NCBI GenBank assembly: GCA_036365455.1
Contig: JAWQUS010000002.1
Span: 4,030,001-4,094,000 of the forward strand
Direction: 5' to 3'
From: Macrosoma leucophasiata
Taxonomy: Eukaryota; Arthropoda; Insecta; Lepidoptera; Hedylidae
DNA: 64,000 nt
Position numbers and translations under genes: made by a program. Within the stretch, counting starts at the first letter, position 1; each line of letters opens with the position of its first letter. Positions 19,869 through 30,370 of the stretch are shown in pieces. The notes under the pieces were generated by a model. That model ran no database searches and had not been told where the DNA came from. It worked only from the letters and a program-made list of their open reading frames with translations.

Positions 19869-22730
19869 ACAACTTGACTATACTTACTGAGTAAAAAATA
19901 AGTGGAAGAGTGGGTATTCATGAGATTTCTATCCTTATATTGCACAAACATATTATTATATTTCGTCCAGTTCTATAGTGCGCAACATAATTAGTGTCAT
20001 TTATTTAATTTAAATCAACCATGTAACTCAGGTTATTGACTTGTTAAAAAGTCAAATTGTCTCAAAACACGAAATAAATTAATTTTAAATTATTGAACGA
20101 TGTCATTGGAGTTTTGTGTATAATTTGAATGAATAAATAATCACAATTCGCATTTCAAATTAACGTTAATCAACCAAAATAATAAACACAGAAGCTTAAA
20201 GGATTCTGGATAATTTTACGACACCATATATCTTCATCGAATAAAAACTGACCTGGATTATCGAAATTCATGCGCAATCACGTCCATACCGTTCACCCAT
20301 TGTCCATATCTCAGCATAAGGGAATAGGGAATAATACTGTATTACGGAGAATTATAGATAGTGACAATTTATTCGCATTGCATATTTTGTCAGCGTTATT
20401 TAATACAAGTACAACTATACTGGTACGATAATATGGTAATGAGACTGGGTGTGCTCCAAGTATCCTAGATCATAAGACTTTTAGTTTGTTCTGATGTAGA
20501 AAATTGTATTTTCAACTTGTGCTGAAGTTATTGTTCCAAAACATGACAGTGTTTCTGGTTGTTTTGTGTAACGACATTTTATTAATGTTTCGAGCCTTTT
20601 CTATTATTTTGGAATTGTTTTCCATCTTTACTCTTTTGGCTCCTTTACGTGTTTCGTCACATAAAAATTCCTTACATAATTAAGGATGGTGGAAATAACA
20701 CCTCTTAATTTCATTACTGGTCCATAAATAATTGTTTCTTTTACCTCCTAAAACCTTTTTTGGAGGGCACAATGAAGACTTTTGTATACGGTTAAAAAAA
20801 AACACAATCTGAATAAATTTCGGAACATAAGTGTGGTAAAATGTGACACGTCATTCCAAAGTTAATTTTCCGATAATGATTCATTACTGATGACCTAACA
20901 TCTAACACTCCGACAGCTAAAATGTTGTTTCTATCGGACGCTTCGAAAACAACATAATAATGAGTTACTTTTATTAAGACATAAATCTACTATTTCGTTT
21001 AACTAATTTTCATAAAATCACCATTAAAATTGCCGATAGGCGACGTCTAATCGAAACTAATTTCGTGTCTCACATCGATTAATAACGCATGTCAATTTAT
21101 AAAATCGATTCTGCTCTAATAGTCGCACAATACATATCGTTCGGTCGCGTAGTTTTTTTTTTAATGTCTCTATGTTATTTATTATAAACATCAATTAACC
21201 GTAAAGATAAAATTTATATTTAATTTTTCATTTTGATATCATATATTTACATCGTTTGTCTGTTCGGACGCCCAAGTTTTTTAATACAATTAATGGTACC
21301 AGATTTCTTCTGACGCGGGTCCTATTATTTATAACTTTATTCATGTTCATAGTTACAATCATCTTTATTAGATGTCTCACTCGCTTTGTATCCTGTGTGT
21401 GTAGTGTCGGTTACGTACAATCACGTATGATAATAACTAATAATAATATATTCAGCTGCTAATGGTTTGTCAATTTATATTCATATGTTGATTTACGACG
21501 GTTGCTATATTTGGTTCTTTGGTCTATTTGTCACTTGAAATTTGCTTGTTGAGTACCTAATCAGCATTAAGATAGTTTTGTTGATAATGAACACATTTTA
21601 ATATCAATAAATATATGTAAAGTTTTATTTAAAAAATCTAACTTAAAGAAGTATACCTATAAAATTGAGCTAGTTTTGTGCCAATCTTATGCTATAAATA
21701 GCATATAATAAGTCAAATAAAAACTACATAATTATGCCATAGCATAAAGCCATTGCAAAACTTGTCCTACTAATAGAAAACAAATGAAAATTATACTCAA
21801 TCAGAATCAGAAATTCATTTATTCATTTAGGGTGACAAGCACCGCTTATGACATGTCGAAAATAAACAAAATAAATTAAAGTAAACAACAATTGATATAC
21901 ACAATATTATTATGTCATATTACAAATTAGAAAAATTACAAGTAATGGAGAATATCACTGAAATAAAACTAAATATTTATACTAATGTATGTAAGTATAG
22001 TAAAATATAGTAAAATGTCTCATTTCCCCTTTTACAAATTGTCAACAAAGAGAGTAATTCTTTGTCATTCACCGGCAGAGTTCCAAAGGCCAATATGATC
22101 TGAGAACAACCAAAAAAAAATCTCAGTCGGCTCTTTTAAAAATATATCTAAGACATAATTTTACAATTTTACTCATTAATATCCAAAACAGTCAAACTCT
22201 TTGCATAGGCGGTAAATATAATAACGGGGGTCAAGCAGAAAATTATTAGCAGAAATTATCAGCAAATCAAAGAGAGCATAAAATTTGGTCCACGAAATCT
22301 TTGTGTGTCCGATGTGAAACGAAAACTGGCAAGCTTTTTAAAAGATAACACAAACGCTAGAGAAATTTAAAAATCCCAAGTTGCAAACTAATCCTGGAGT
22401 GATTCTAGTAAATCCGTGTCATTAATTAAAAGAGACATTTGAACATTACGCGGAAAATGTTATTTCCATGAAACTGGACTTTATAAGATTGCTCCCGGTT
22501 TGTTTTCGTTGCGAAATGATTTCACTTTTGAAATTATACGAAAATTTGAAAATCCAAATTCATTAATTATTTATATTACTGTAGGTAATTCTATTTATGG
22601 CGTCGGTACGTGTCGATCTAGCGGAAGAATTTTCTCCTACTGTGAGAATTCTTCCACTGCAGTCAGTTGTCAATCAATCAACCGTTTTCACTGCTGGTAG
22701 CGTTTTTTACTGTTCCAAGTGTAGATGTAC
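19869..22730. other. Unassigned AT-rich DNA (2.9 kb)
   Basis: No gene recognised. 21790-22140 has a less random look (for example agggtgacaagcaccgctta) and may be a decayed LINE 3' region on the minus strand, but I cannot support that further. Confidence 0.3.
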
Positions 22731-22755
22731 GATTTGATTTGATTTGATTTGATTT
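22731..22755 (+). repeat. (GATTT)5 microsatellite
   Basis: Five uninterrupted GATTT units directly before a truncated SINE-A copy. Confidence 0.9.
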
Positions 22756-22950
22756 AGGAGCTCGAGGACGTAGGCACCACTCTATTACCTAGCCTATCTG
22801 CCGCTACCCTATCGTATTCCGGTTAGATGATAATGTATGGCCCCGTAATATCACAGAGATATGACACCTTAGGTCTCAGGGGTGGCAACGCATCTACTTT
22901 TTGACCCCTGGTTTTTACGTAGATGTCTTTAGGCTGCAGTCATCACTTTT
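22756..22950 (+). mobile_element. SINE-A copy, older subfamily, tail lost
   Basis: Starts within the head (ggagctcgaggacgtaggca), has the older-type gttagatgataatgtatggc, and breaks off at gcagtcatcactt. Confidence 0.75.
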
Positions 22951-23013
22951 TTATGTATTGCAAGTGGTAAACAAGCATACAGTTCACATTGATGTTAAGT
23001 GATGACTGCTGAT
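22951..23013 (-). mobile_element. SINE-A tail fragment, inverted
   Basis: Starts tttttatgtattgcaagtgg and ends at gatgactgc, joined tail-first to the preceding plus-strand copy at the same internal point. Confidence 0.75.
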
Positions 23014-23657
23014 AAATAAATACTGTAGCCTTATTAAAATATTTCACAAATGACATTACAAATAAGGTGTGTTGCCACTCCAAAAGGCTCAGCTGTTATC
23101 CCTCTCTGTCAAAAATATTAAGAAGATGCGCACTAGAAAACGCAACCAGTTTCCAGGTCCAGTATAGCTGTCCCTGTCACACGCTCATTTATGAAAAGAA
23201 ATAAATTTCAATAAACCTGACACTTTAAACTTAACAGTAAAAGGAGGAAAGAAGGCTATATCAAATTAAGAGAATCTCATTTTATCTCAATTCTACTACT
23301 GGTGGTCCAGGTACGGAGACACATCTATCACTAAGGAGTAATGATATTAAATTTGATCGTCCGAGAGAAAAAAAAAATCCAGTAATAGATAACAATTCTT
23401 TTTTAAATACTTCTAGTATTTATTGTATTTTTAGCACATAGTCTATAGAATTGAGTCATAATGTATTCAGGTATCTGTCATTCCATTTAGTTCGTCCTGT
23501 GACTGGACCTCATCCGGTGATTTATTGCGCTATCGGTACGCGTATTGTTTTTTAAATTGATTTATTTCCTTTAACACTTATTTTAAATGAAATAACGAAC
23601 CGGTTTTTGAATACTATATTTGAAACATGAAAATAGTGTAACAAACTATATTATGCT
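23014..23657. other. Unassigned DNA
   Basis: Nothing recognisable. Confidence 0.3.
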
Positions 23658-23696
23658 ATTCAAATCTGTGGCAGAAACACTGCCACAGATTTGAAT
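23658..23696. repeat. Perfect 17-bp inverted repeat beside a PLE end
   Basis: Arms attcaaatctgtggcag (23658-23674) and ctgccacagatttgaat (23680-23696) enclose a 5-nt loop. It abuts the PLE fragment that follows. Confidence 0.9.
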
Positions 23697-23862
23697 CGCG
23701 GTAAAATATATATAAGCTGAAAAGCGACCGAAACGTCGGATTCGATTTTAATAATCATTTTAGTTTAATATACGCGAGATAAATCCGTAAACTAGTTTTA
23801 TTTCAATGAGTGCAGCTCGCGAAAACCTTAGAACATACTGTAAAATATATATATATAAAAGG
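23697..23862 (+). mobile_element. PLE 3'-end fragment
   Basis: Has tataagctgaaaagcgaccg, gaaacgtcgg, atatacgcgagataaatcc and cagctcgcgaaaacctt, the same order as the PLE end at 8606-8709 and the inverted piece at 1325-1400. Confidence 0.7.
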
Positions 23863-23906
23863 TTTAAAAATAAGGTTTTCCGTGTTGTTTGTACTCCCAT
23901 CAGTCG

Positions 23907-24187
23907 TTTTTTAAGTTATGGAAGTGGCAAACAAGTATGCAGTTTTCACTGATGCTAAGTGATGACTGCAGCCTATAGACGCCCACAAAAAGACCAAGGT
24001 CGAAATGTAGCGTTACCGCTCCTGAAGCCTAAGGTGTTATACCTCTGTGCCGGACGATTACAGGGTCGTACATTACTACCTGACCGGCACACGATAGTGC
24101 TGAACACTGCCATTAAGCGGCAAGTATATTAGGTAATGCGGTGGTGCCTACGCCCGCGAGATCCGTCACTGGACTCTACCACCAGTA
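23907..24187 (-). mobile_element. SINE-A copy, full length
   Basis: The 5' end is at 24187 (accaccagt on the plus strand). It faces the plus-strand copy at 24250 head to head across 62 bp. Confidence 0.85.
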
Positions 24188-24249
24188 AAGTCTATTTTTT
24201 TAATATAATTTCGTTATTTTTAGTTTGTTGTTACTTTATTGTTAAGTTT

Positions 24250-24541
24250 ACTGGTGGTAGAGCTCCAGTGACGGAGCTCGCGGGCGTAGGCACCACCGCA
24301 TTACCTAATATACTTGCCGCTAAATGGTAGTGTTCAGCACTATCGTGTTCCGGTCAGGTGGTGATGTACGGCCCTGTAATTTCAGGCACAGAGGCCATAA
24401 CACCTTAGGCCTCAGGAGTGGCAGCGCATCTGCATTTTGACCTCTGATCATTGTGTGGGTGTCTATAGGCTGCAGTCATCACTTAACATCAATGTGAACT
24501 GCATGATTGTTTGCCACGTTTATTACATAAAAAAAAAAAAA
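24250..24541 (+). mobile_element. SINE-A copy, full length
   Basis: Starts actggtggtagagctccagt and ends in 12 or 13 A residues. Forms a large inverted repeat with 23907-24187. Confidence 0.88.
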
Positions 24542-24941
24542 GTTCAGTCATTCTTCTACAGGCGTTACGAATATACTGTTACCACTAAGATAAATAATTG
24601 TATTTCTTATAGAATAGATCTGTAAGAGCTATGTAATCAGACAAAACACAGCTGTGAACGTATTATCAGTGTAAACATATTCCACGAACACCTGTGCCTT
24701 TCCTATTTAGCTTGGTGAAATCTCTTTAGTCTAGACATTTTAGATCTAGAACCGATATTTGTTTCACAGAAATTGCATTAGTATTTTATAGATATATTCT
24801 TATTCAAACCTTCTGCGATATTCATATAACTGGTTCGATCACCGGATCCGAGGCTATCAGACATAGATAACATGTTAAATCCTCTATCATTGATTCGACT
24901 GATATTTTTCCATTTTCTAAACGTTTCCCAGTACTGTTTTT
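24542..24941. other. Unassigned DNA
   Basis: Nothing recognisable. Confidence 0.3.
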
Positions 24942-25223
24942 GCTGGTGGTAGAGCTCCAGTGACGGAGCTCGCGGGTGTAGGCACCACCGCATTGCCTAA
25001 TATACTTGCCCCTATATGGTAGTGTTCAGCACTATCGTGTTCCGGTCAGGTGGTAATGTACGGCCCTGTGATTTCCGACACAGAGGCATAACACCTTAGG
25101 CCTCAGGAGTGGTAACCACGCCTATCGACACCCACACTAATGTGGGTGTCGATAGGCTGCAGTCATCACTTAACATCAATGTGAACTGCATGCTTGTTTG
25201 CTACTGACATTACATAAAAAAAA
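24942..25223 (+). mobile_element. SINE-A copy with an internal inverted segment
   Basis: The usual stretch between ggtaac and ggctgcag is replaced by an exact 17-bp inverted repeat (25120-25136 and 25141-25157, 4-nt loop). Otherwise close to the common form; ends in poly(A). Confidence 0.85.
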
Positions 25224-25231
25224 CCTCGGAG

Positions 25232-25310
25232 TTTGATAAGATATCGAGAGATGTCAACAGACTCACCACCTATTACACGGGCTAAAACGTAACCGGTGAA
25301 TCGCGGTGTT
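25232..25310 (+). mobile_element. SINE-B body fragment
   Basis: Contains ggagtttgataagatatc, gatgtcaacagactcaccac and acgtaaccggtgaatcg, as in the fuller minus-strand copy at 59053-59375. Confidence 0.55.
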
Positions 25311-25830
25311 CTCATTTAAGCGCGTGCAAGCAACCACAGGCGTGAAGTATTTATAACAGATTCTTTTAAATTAAAGTACGAAAAACATATAACTAAGCAA
25401 CATTTGCCACACTTTATTCAAACTGTTCGAGCAAAAACCACCAAACTTCGAACTTTGACCGCTCATACGGAACGTCGACCAAAAATAGTCGGAACAGAGC
25501 AGGCGTCTTGATTCCACGAAGCCAATACGAATGGTCGACAATTTGTCGGTCTCGTTCGTCCGATATCTAAATTAGTATGAGACGACTCTATTCCCTTTTT
25601 TTCCCTTTGCAAACTTGACGGCTCAATTAATGATGTATAATTTCGAAGATGTGCGTTGTTAGCGGCTCATATCATGTGTTGCGATGTTAAATCCATGTCG
25701 TGGATTTTAGATTGAATCGTTTAGTGTTTGCCGGCGGCTTTGCGCGTGGTTTACTGGAGATGTTTATCTGATTTAGTACTCTTTTATCTCTTTCTATCAA
25801 ACTTTACAGTGGTGTGTATGAAAAAGATAA
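25311..25830. other. Unassigned DNA
   Basis: No gene recognised. Confidence 0.3.
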
Positions 25831-25925
25831 CGTAACTTCATGCCTAATCCCCGAAGGGGTAGGCAGAGGTAAATGCATGCATTCAATCATACATGCAAAC
25901 ACCCACGTTTCGCCGGTTACGTTAC
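25831..25925 (-). mobile_element. SINE-B 3' end
   Basis: Plus-strand words cgtaacttcatgcctaatcc, gaaggggtaggcagaggtaa and tttcgccggttacgt match 59056-59150. Confidence 0.65.
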
Positions 25926-26030
25926 ACATTAAAATCTATGGTTTCATGTTGATGTTTATAGCCTACAGTCTTACTTACAATCAATGTAAGCTGTATGCTT
26001 GTTTGCCACTTCATGTTATAAAAGAAAAAA
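25926..26030 (+). mobile_element. SINE-A tail, diverged
   Basis: Contains tataagcctacag-type and gctgtatgcttgtttgccac tail words; ends in an A-rich run. Confidence 0.6.
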
Positions 26031-26747
26031 AAATACTTCCATTTTTTTAAGCTCTGTGCCACCGTGTGATAAAACATCAAAGTCCACTTTTTCTTTTTCC
26101 TAAAACAACAAAGAAAAAATTGGCCAAGTATTTTTAAAATATTTTTCCTTAAATTCTTTAAGGTTGCTTCAGATTGATATTTAAAAAAATACTTTATATG
26201 AACGCGACAGGTTTTAGAGTTCCGTAGGCAAATAGCAATAAACAGAACTCTTAACCGTCCGTTCATATGATACAGACAATTTTTCAATTATCTCAGACAC
26301 CTGCAGGAAAGTAGCGTAAGAATGATTAAATAAGTAAAGATAAAATCACTCAACCAGATACGTAATAAAACAAGTGTTATCATTGGGAACAGCAAAAGTC
26401 CCGGAAATAAACGTGATAAACTTTTTAGTTTTCCCCACGACATCCTCACCTCTTTTCCCCACGAGACCCTCGCCTCTCCTTAAATGTAAATACTGCCAGC
26501 TCTTTACGACCACTCGACCCTGTTACATTTTACTCATGCCCGAGCAAACTTAATATAAATTATACCAAATATAAAAACGAGTACAAGATGAATAAGTTGA
26601 ATAAAGTTAGAGTTAAGTAAGAGCTTAAGATGAGTAAGTATTTTTTTTTAAATTACAGTTTAATGCTCCACGTAACTTGCAGTTTTATATCTTGTTTCTA
26701 TAGTATTATCTTATTTTCTACCTACATTTTTACTTAACTTTTAACTT
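26031..26747. other. Unassigned DNA
   Basis: A 121-codon minus frame (25922-26287) crosses SINE-A tail and A-rich DNA and is not credible as a gene. 26440-26590 is loosely repeated at 27040-27180 (the words ttttccccacga, gaccactcga and tgttacattttactc). Confidence 0.35.
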
Positions 26748-26963
26748 AGCACTATCCTGTAGTGCTGAACAGGTAGGTTCCGGTCAGGTAGTTATGTACG
26801 GCCTTGTCATTTCCGACACAGAGGCATAACACCTCAGGCCTCAGGAGTGGTAACGCATCTGCATTTTTACCTTGGTATTTGTGCAAGTGTCTATAGGCTG
26901 CAGTTGTCACTTAACATCAATGTGAACTGCATGCTTGTTTGCCACTTCCATTACATAAAAAAA
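26748..26963 (+). mobile_element. SINE-A copy, 5'-truncated
   Basis: Begins at agcactatcctgtagtgctg and runs to the poly(A) end. Confidence 0.8.
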
Positions 26964-27238
26964 TCTACCAAGTTAAACGCAGCAAACACAACCCTTAGGG
27001 TAGAGTAAATTATTGAGATTAAGTCCAGTAATTATAGAAGATAAACTTTTTAGTTTTTCCCGCTACAGCCCCACCACTCCTTTAATTTAAACATCGCCAG
27101 TCCTTATGACCACTCGAGCTTGTTACATTTTACTCGTGCCGGAGTTCTCTAAATATAAATTATACCATAATATAAATTAAGTTATGTATAAGTAAGTTAG
27201 TTAATTAGTTACCAGAAAAAAAAGGACTATGAAAGGTT

Positions 27239-27640
27239 ATTACACGACATGGTATTCAGGGTCCGGCAGAAAGTATCACACTATCTGGTCGACAGGGGCC
27301 TAACTCAGTCAACGTACAAATATGAACAGTATGGAAACTACGTATAAAACGTTGAAACGGCGCAATCATACAAACATGCGCATCAACGATGCCCCTAAGC
27401 AGTTCTCGCGGTGCTGCATCTAGCTCTGAGTCACTCGCTACTCGAGCGACGATGCGCATGTTTGTGAGAGTGTGCCGTTTTGTACGTAGTTTCTATACTG
27501 TTCATATTTGTACTGTGTGTTGTAAGGGCGTTAGGCTGACCGGGCCGCTCCGATCACCCTAATTAGGGCCCTAACTCCCTAAATGTTATTACACTACTCT
27601 GACCCTTGCTATCGTACCCTGAATACCGTACCATCCATTA
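27239..27640. mobile_element. MITE E, copy 2, interrupted by another MITE
   Basis: Left end attacacgacatggtattcag; right end ccctgaataccgtaccatcc. The interior differs from copies 1 and 3 by the insertion at 27314-27513. Confidence 0.7.
27314..27513. mobile_element. 200-bp MITE inside MITE E
   Basis: Ends are 31-bp inverted repeats (27314-27344 and 27483-27513) with one mismatch, reading gtacaaatatgaacagtatg inward. Further inverted matches (catgcgcatc and gatgcgcatg) continue inward. Confidence 0.8.
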
Positions 27641-27862
27641 CACAAAAAAAAAACAGTCACTTTGGATATGTCCACTAACTTAGTATAAAAATGTTTATCA
27701 AAATATTCAATTTATTTTTCCAAATGAAACTAAACGGCGGACCCATGTAAGATTTATTGTTCATTATAGTACCTAATCGAGATTCACATTCTGGCCTACG
27801 ACTTTACTTTGACTTTGAATCAAACTTTCTGTGCTTATTTTGTTTCGCAGACGTATTGGCCA
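27641..27862. other. Unassigned DNA
   Basis: AT-rich; nothing recognisable. Confidence 0.3.
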
Positions 27863-28135
27863 TAAGTCATATTGCGATCTGTGAATCTCGGTTTTAGGGC
27901 GGCCACACATAACTGCGCATAAATCACAGGCGATGCATTCGTGCAAGCTAGCACATATTTGCGATGCCATGCGAATTCGCAGTTATCTGTTAAGTCATAT
28001 TGCGATCTGTGAATCTCGGTTTTAGGGCGGCCACACATAACAGCGATGCGATGCGATGTGACGCCGCATCGCAGGCGATGCATTCGTGCAAGCTAGCACA
28101 TATTTGCGATGCCATGCGAATTCGCAGTTATCTGT
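27863..28135. repeat. Tandem duplication of a hairpin element
   Basis: Two units, 27863-27990 (128 bp) and 27991-28135 (145 bp), nearly identical except that unit 2 has 17 extra bases rich in gcgatgc words. Each unit pairs cacataac-type sequence with cgcagttatctg near its end, so each could fold, as expected of a MITE. Confidence 0.85.
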
Positions 28136-28601
28136 GGGAGCCTTTAGTCAAAACCACAAAAAAAAATTAAATTATATTTTGATTACTTTGGATCATACAA
28201 AATATCTTCAGATTTAAAATATTAGTTCACACACCATAGATTAACATTTTTTCCCGCTCTGAATGATATACTTCAATTTTTTTGAAATAGTTCTAAACTT
28301 TCACAAAAATAGACAATAATATCTATGAATATTGAATAATTATTTAAGATATATATTTCACTATGAACTGTTTAGGACTTGGCCGAGCGACAGATTACCG
28401 TTATTATTTCGTATCCGTCCGTTTGTGACATCCGACGAAATATTCTCACACTTTCTTAGGTGTTTGATAAGTAAACGGTAATTGTTAACCCAAAACGAGG
28501 TTTGTAGCAAATATTAAAATACAATGACGATGGTATACTTGGAGACAATTTAAAAAAGTTATTTCACACAAACGAGTAAAATAAATACACAAAAAATACA
28601 G
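28136..28601. other. Unassigned AT-rich DNA
   Basis: Nothing recognisable. Confidence 0.3.
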
Positions 28602-28834
28602 TTTTTTTAAATGTAATGGAAGCGGCAAACTAGCATGCAGTTAACATTGATGTTAAGTGATGACTGCAACCTATGGACACCTACACAAAGACCAAGGTTA
28701 AAATGCAGATGCGTTACCACTCCTGAGGCCTAAGGTGTTATGCCTCTGTGTTGGAAATTACAGGGCCTTGTATTACCACCTGACCGGAACACGATGGTGC
28801 TGAGCACTACCATTTAGCGGCAAGTATATTAGGT
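28602..28834 (-). mobile_element. SINE-A copy, 5'-truncated
   Basis: Runs from the poly(A) side to tatattaggta; the first 55 or so bases of the family are missing. Faces the copy at 28930. Confidence 0.82.
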
Positions 28835-28929
28835 AGTTCTAAAATCATATTTTTCATTCAACTGTTTGTTTTGGAAGATAAAAATAGAAATCTCGAACAA
28901 TTACCAAGAAACGAAGAGTAAGAGTTTCT

Positions 28930-29226
28930 ACTGGTGGTAGAGCTCCAGTGATGGAGCTCGCGGGCGTAGGCACCACCGCATTACCTGATTTACTTGCCGC
29001 TAAATGGTAGTGTTCAGCACTATCGTGTTCCGGTCAGGTGTTAATGTACGGCCCTGTAATTTCCGGCACAGAGGCATAACACCTTAGGCCTCAGGAGTGG
29101 TAACGCATCTGCATTTTGACCTTGGTCTTTGTGTGGGTGTCTATAGGCTGCAGTCATCACTTAACATCAATGTGAACTGCATGCTTGTTTGCCACTTCTA
29201 TTTCATAAAAAAAAAAGAAAAAAAAG
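28930..29226 (+). mobile_element. SINE-A copy, full length
   Basis: Starts actggtggtagagctccagt and ends in an A-rich tail with two G interruptions. Confidence 0.88.
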
Positions 29227-29891
29227 GAAATTTATTGTTGTCGTCATATAGTACTCAAGAGATTAAATTTTACGTAAGCTTTTTCATATAAATATAATAA
29301 CTAAGGTAACAAACAGACGTGCATTTCATATGAAGTTGTCTGAATACTGCAGTATATCTAGATAGACATCAAACATAGAACTTTCCTTACAAAATCCCAA
29401 AAATTAAAATGCGTCGCCATCTCGGAGATAACGGATCTGAATTCCATCTTTTATTTTGCCGTATGCATATCCGGAACAGTCATGCACGCTTAAATGTCTT
29501 TGCCTTTGGCGGCGTCGTGTGGCGGGTTGCTTACTTCCCTCTAAAATGGTCGAGGAGGGCAATGGCTGTCACATGCGTCATACTCGTGAACGGGTGCTGT
29601 TGGTGGGGACTGGTCTGTTCTGGTTTGCAGGGGCTACATCACATTTAGTAGATAGCAGTTTATTTGCATCTATGCTATGGACGTTGACATTATTTGATTT
29701 TTCACGATAATCTGTACTAGATTTAAGCTCTCATTTAAAAGAGCTCTTACTGAGTTTGTTGGGTAGCGGAGTTCTTCTCAGTAGTGACTGCACTTGGAAC
29801 TCTGCTAAGTGAATAACATTGATCTTGACGAATAAGTTTTTCTTTTTCTTCATTTATTATCATTGACGGAATTGAAAAATTTTATGATTAT
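29227..29891. other. Unassigned DNA
   Basis: A less AT-rich block at 29405-29650 holds two overlapping plus frames (79 and 84 codons) without known domains. A short hairpin agctctcatttaaaagagct lies near 29729. Confidence 0.3.
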
Positions 29892-30172
29892 TGAGTGTGA
29901 TGGGTGATCGCTAGTGGCAAATTAAATGCGCGTTTCCGTGCTTCGGAGGGCCCGTTAAGCCGTATAGCCGATAGATAACAGTCGTTAAACCTTGTCGGAG
30001 GCCTTATAGGCGGTTTGAAAAACATCCGACAGTGGGTTGGCCACTAACCCACCCACCTCCACCAATCCGCATTGGAGCAGCGTGGTGGAGTAAGCTCCAG
30101 GCCTCCCCCCAAAAAGGGGAGAGACTCGTGCGCAGCAGTGGGACGTATAATGGGTTGCCATTATTATTATTA
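29892..30172 (+). mobile_element. SINE-H copy with part of the 5S-like head
   Basis: Begins at gtgtgatgggtgatcgctag, the end of the 5S-like head, continues through gtttccgtgcttcggagggc and ggaggccttataggcggttt, and ends gggttgcc plus (ATT)n. Confidence 0.8.
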
Positions 30173-30224
30173 CATTGAGACCTGTAGTTTGTTTTGCAGA
30201 TCATGATGGCTCATTAGTATAAAA

Positions 30225-30370
30225 GAATTATCCTCTAGTGCAGTCAGTCAACCGAACGATGGCGACCAAACCACTCGAAAATGGCGGTAGCAAATACAAT
30301 AACGCAGGGTGAGCATCAGGTTCCCGCAAGAAAACAATCGCCTCCGCGATCGCAACCAAACGACAACTCT
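30225..30370 (+). repeat. Repeat G, diverged copy
   Basis: Shares ctctagtgcagtc, accaaatggcga-type, aataacgcagggtg and cccgcaagaaaac with 44740-44890, in the same order. Confidence 0.45.

Noticed and set aside
25922..26287. 121-codon minus frame
   Set aside because: Crosses a SINE-A tail and A-rich low-complexity DNA; Lys/Phe-rich translation has no domain.
27863..28135. CRISPR array
   Set aside because: Only two units, both over 120 bp, with no short repeat-spacer pattern, in a eukaryotic genome.
29409..29710. Overlapping 79- and 84-codon plus frames
   Set aside because: Two frames through the same locally GC-richer DNA, with no domain and no splice signals.
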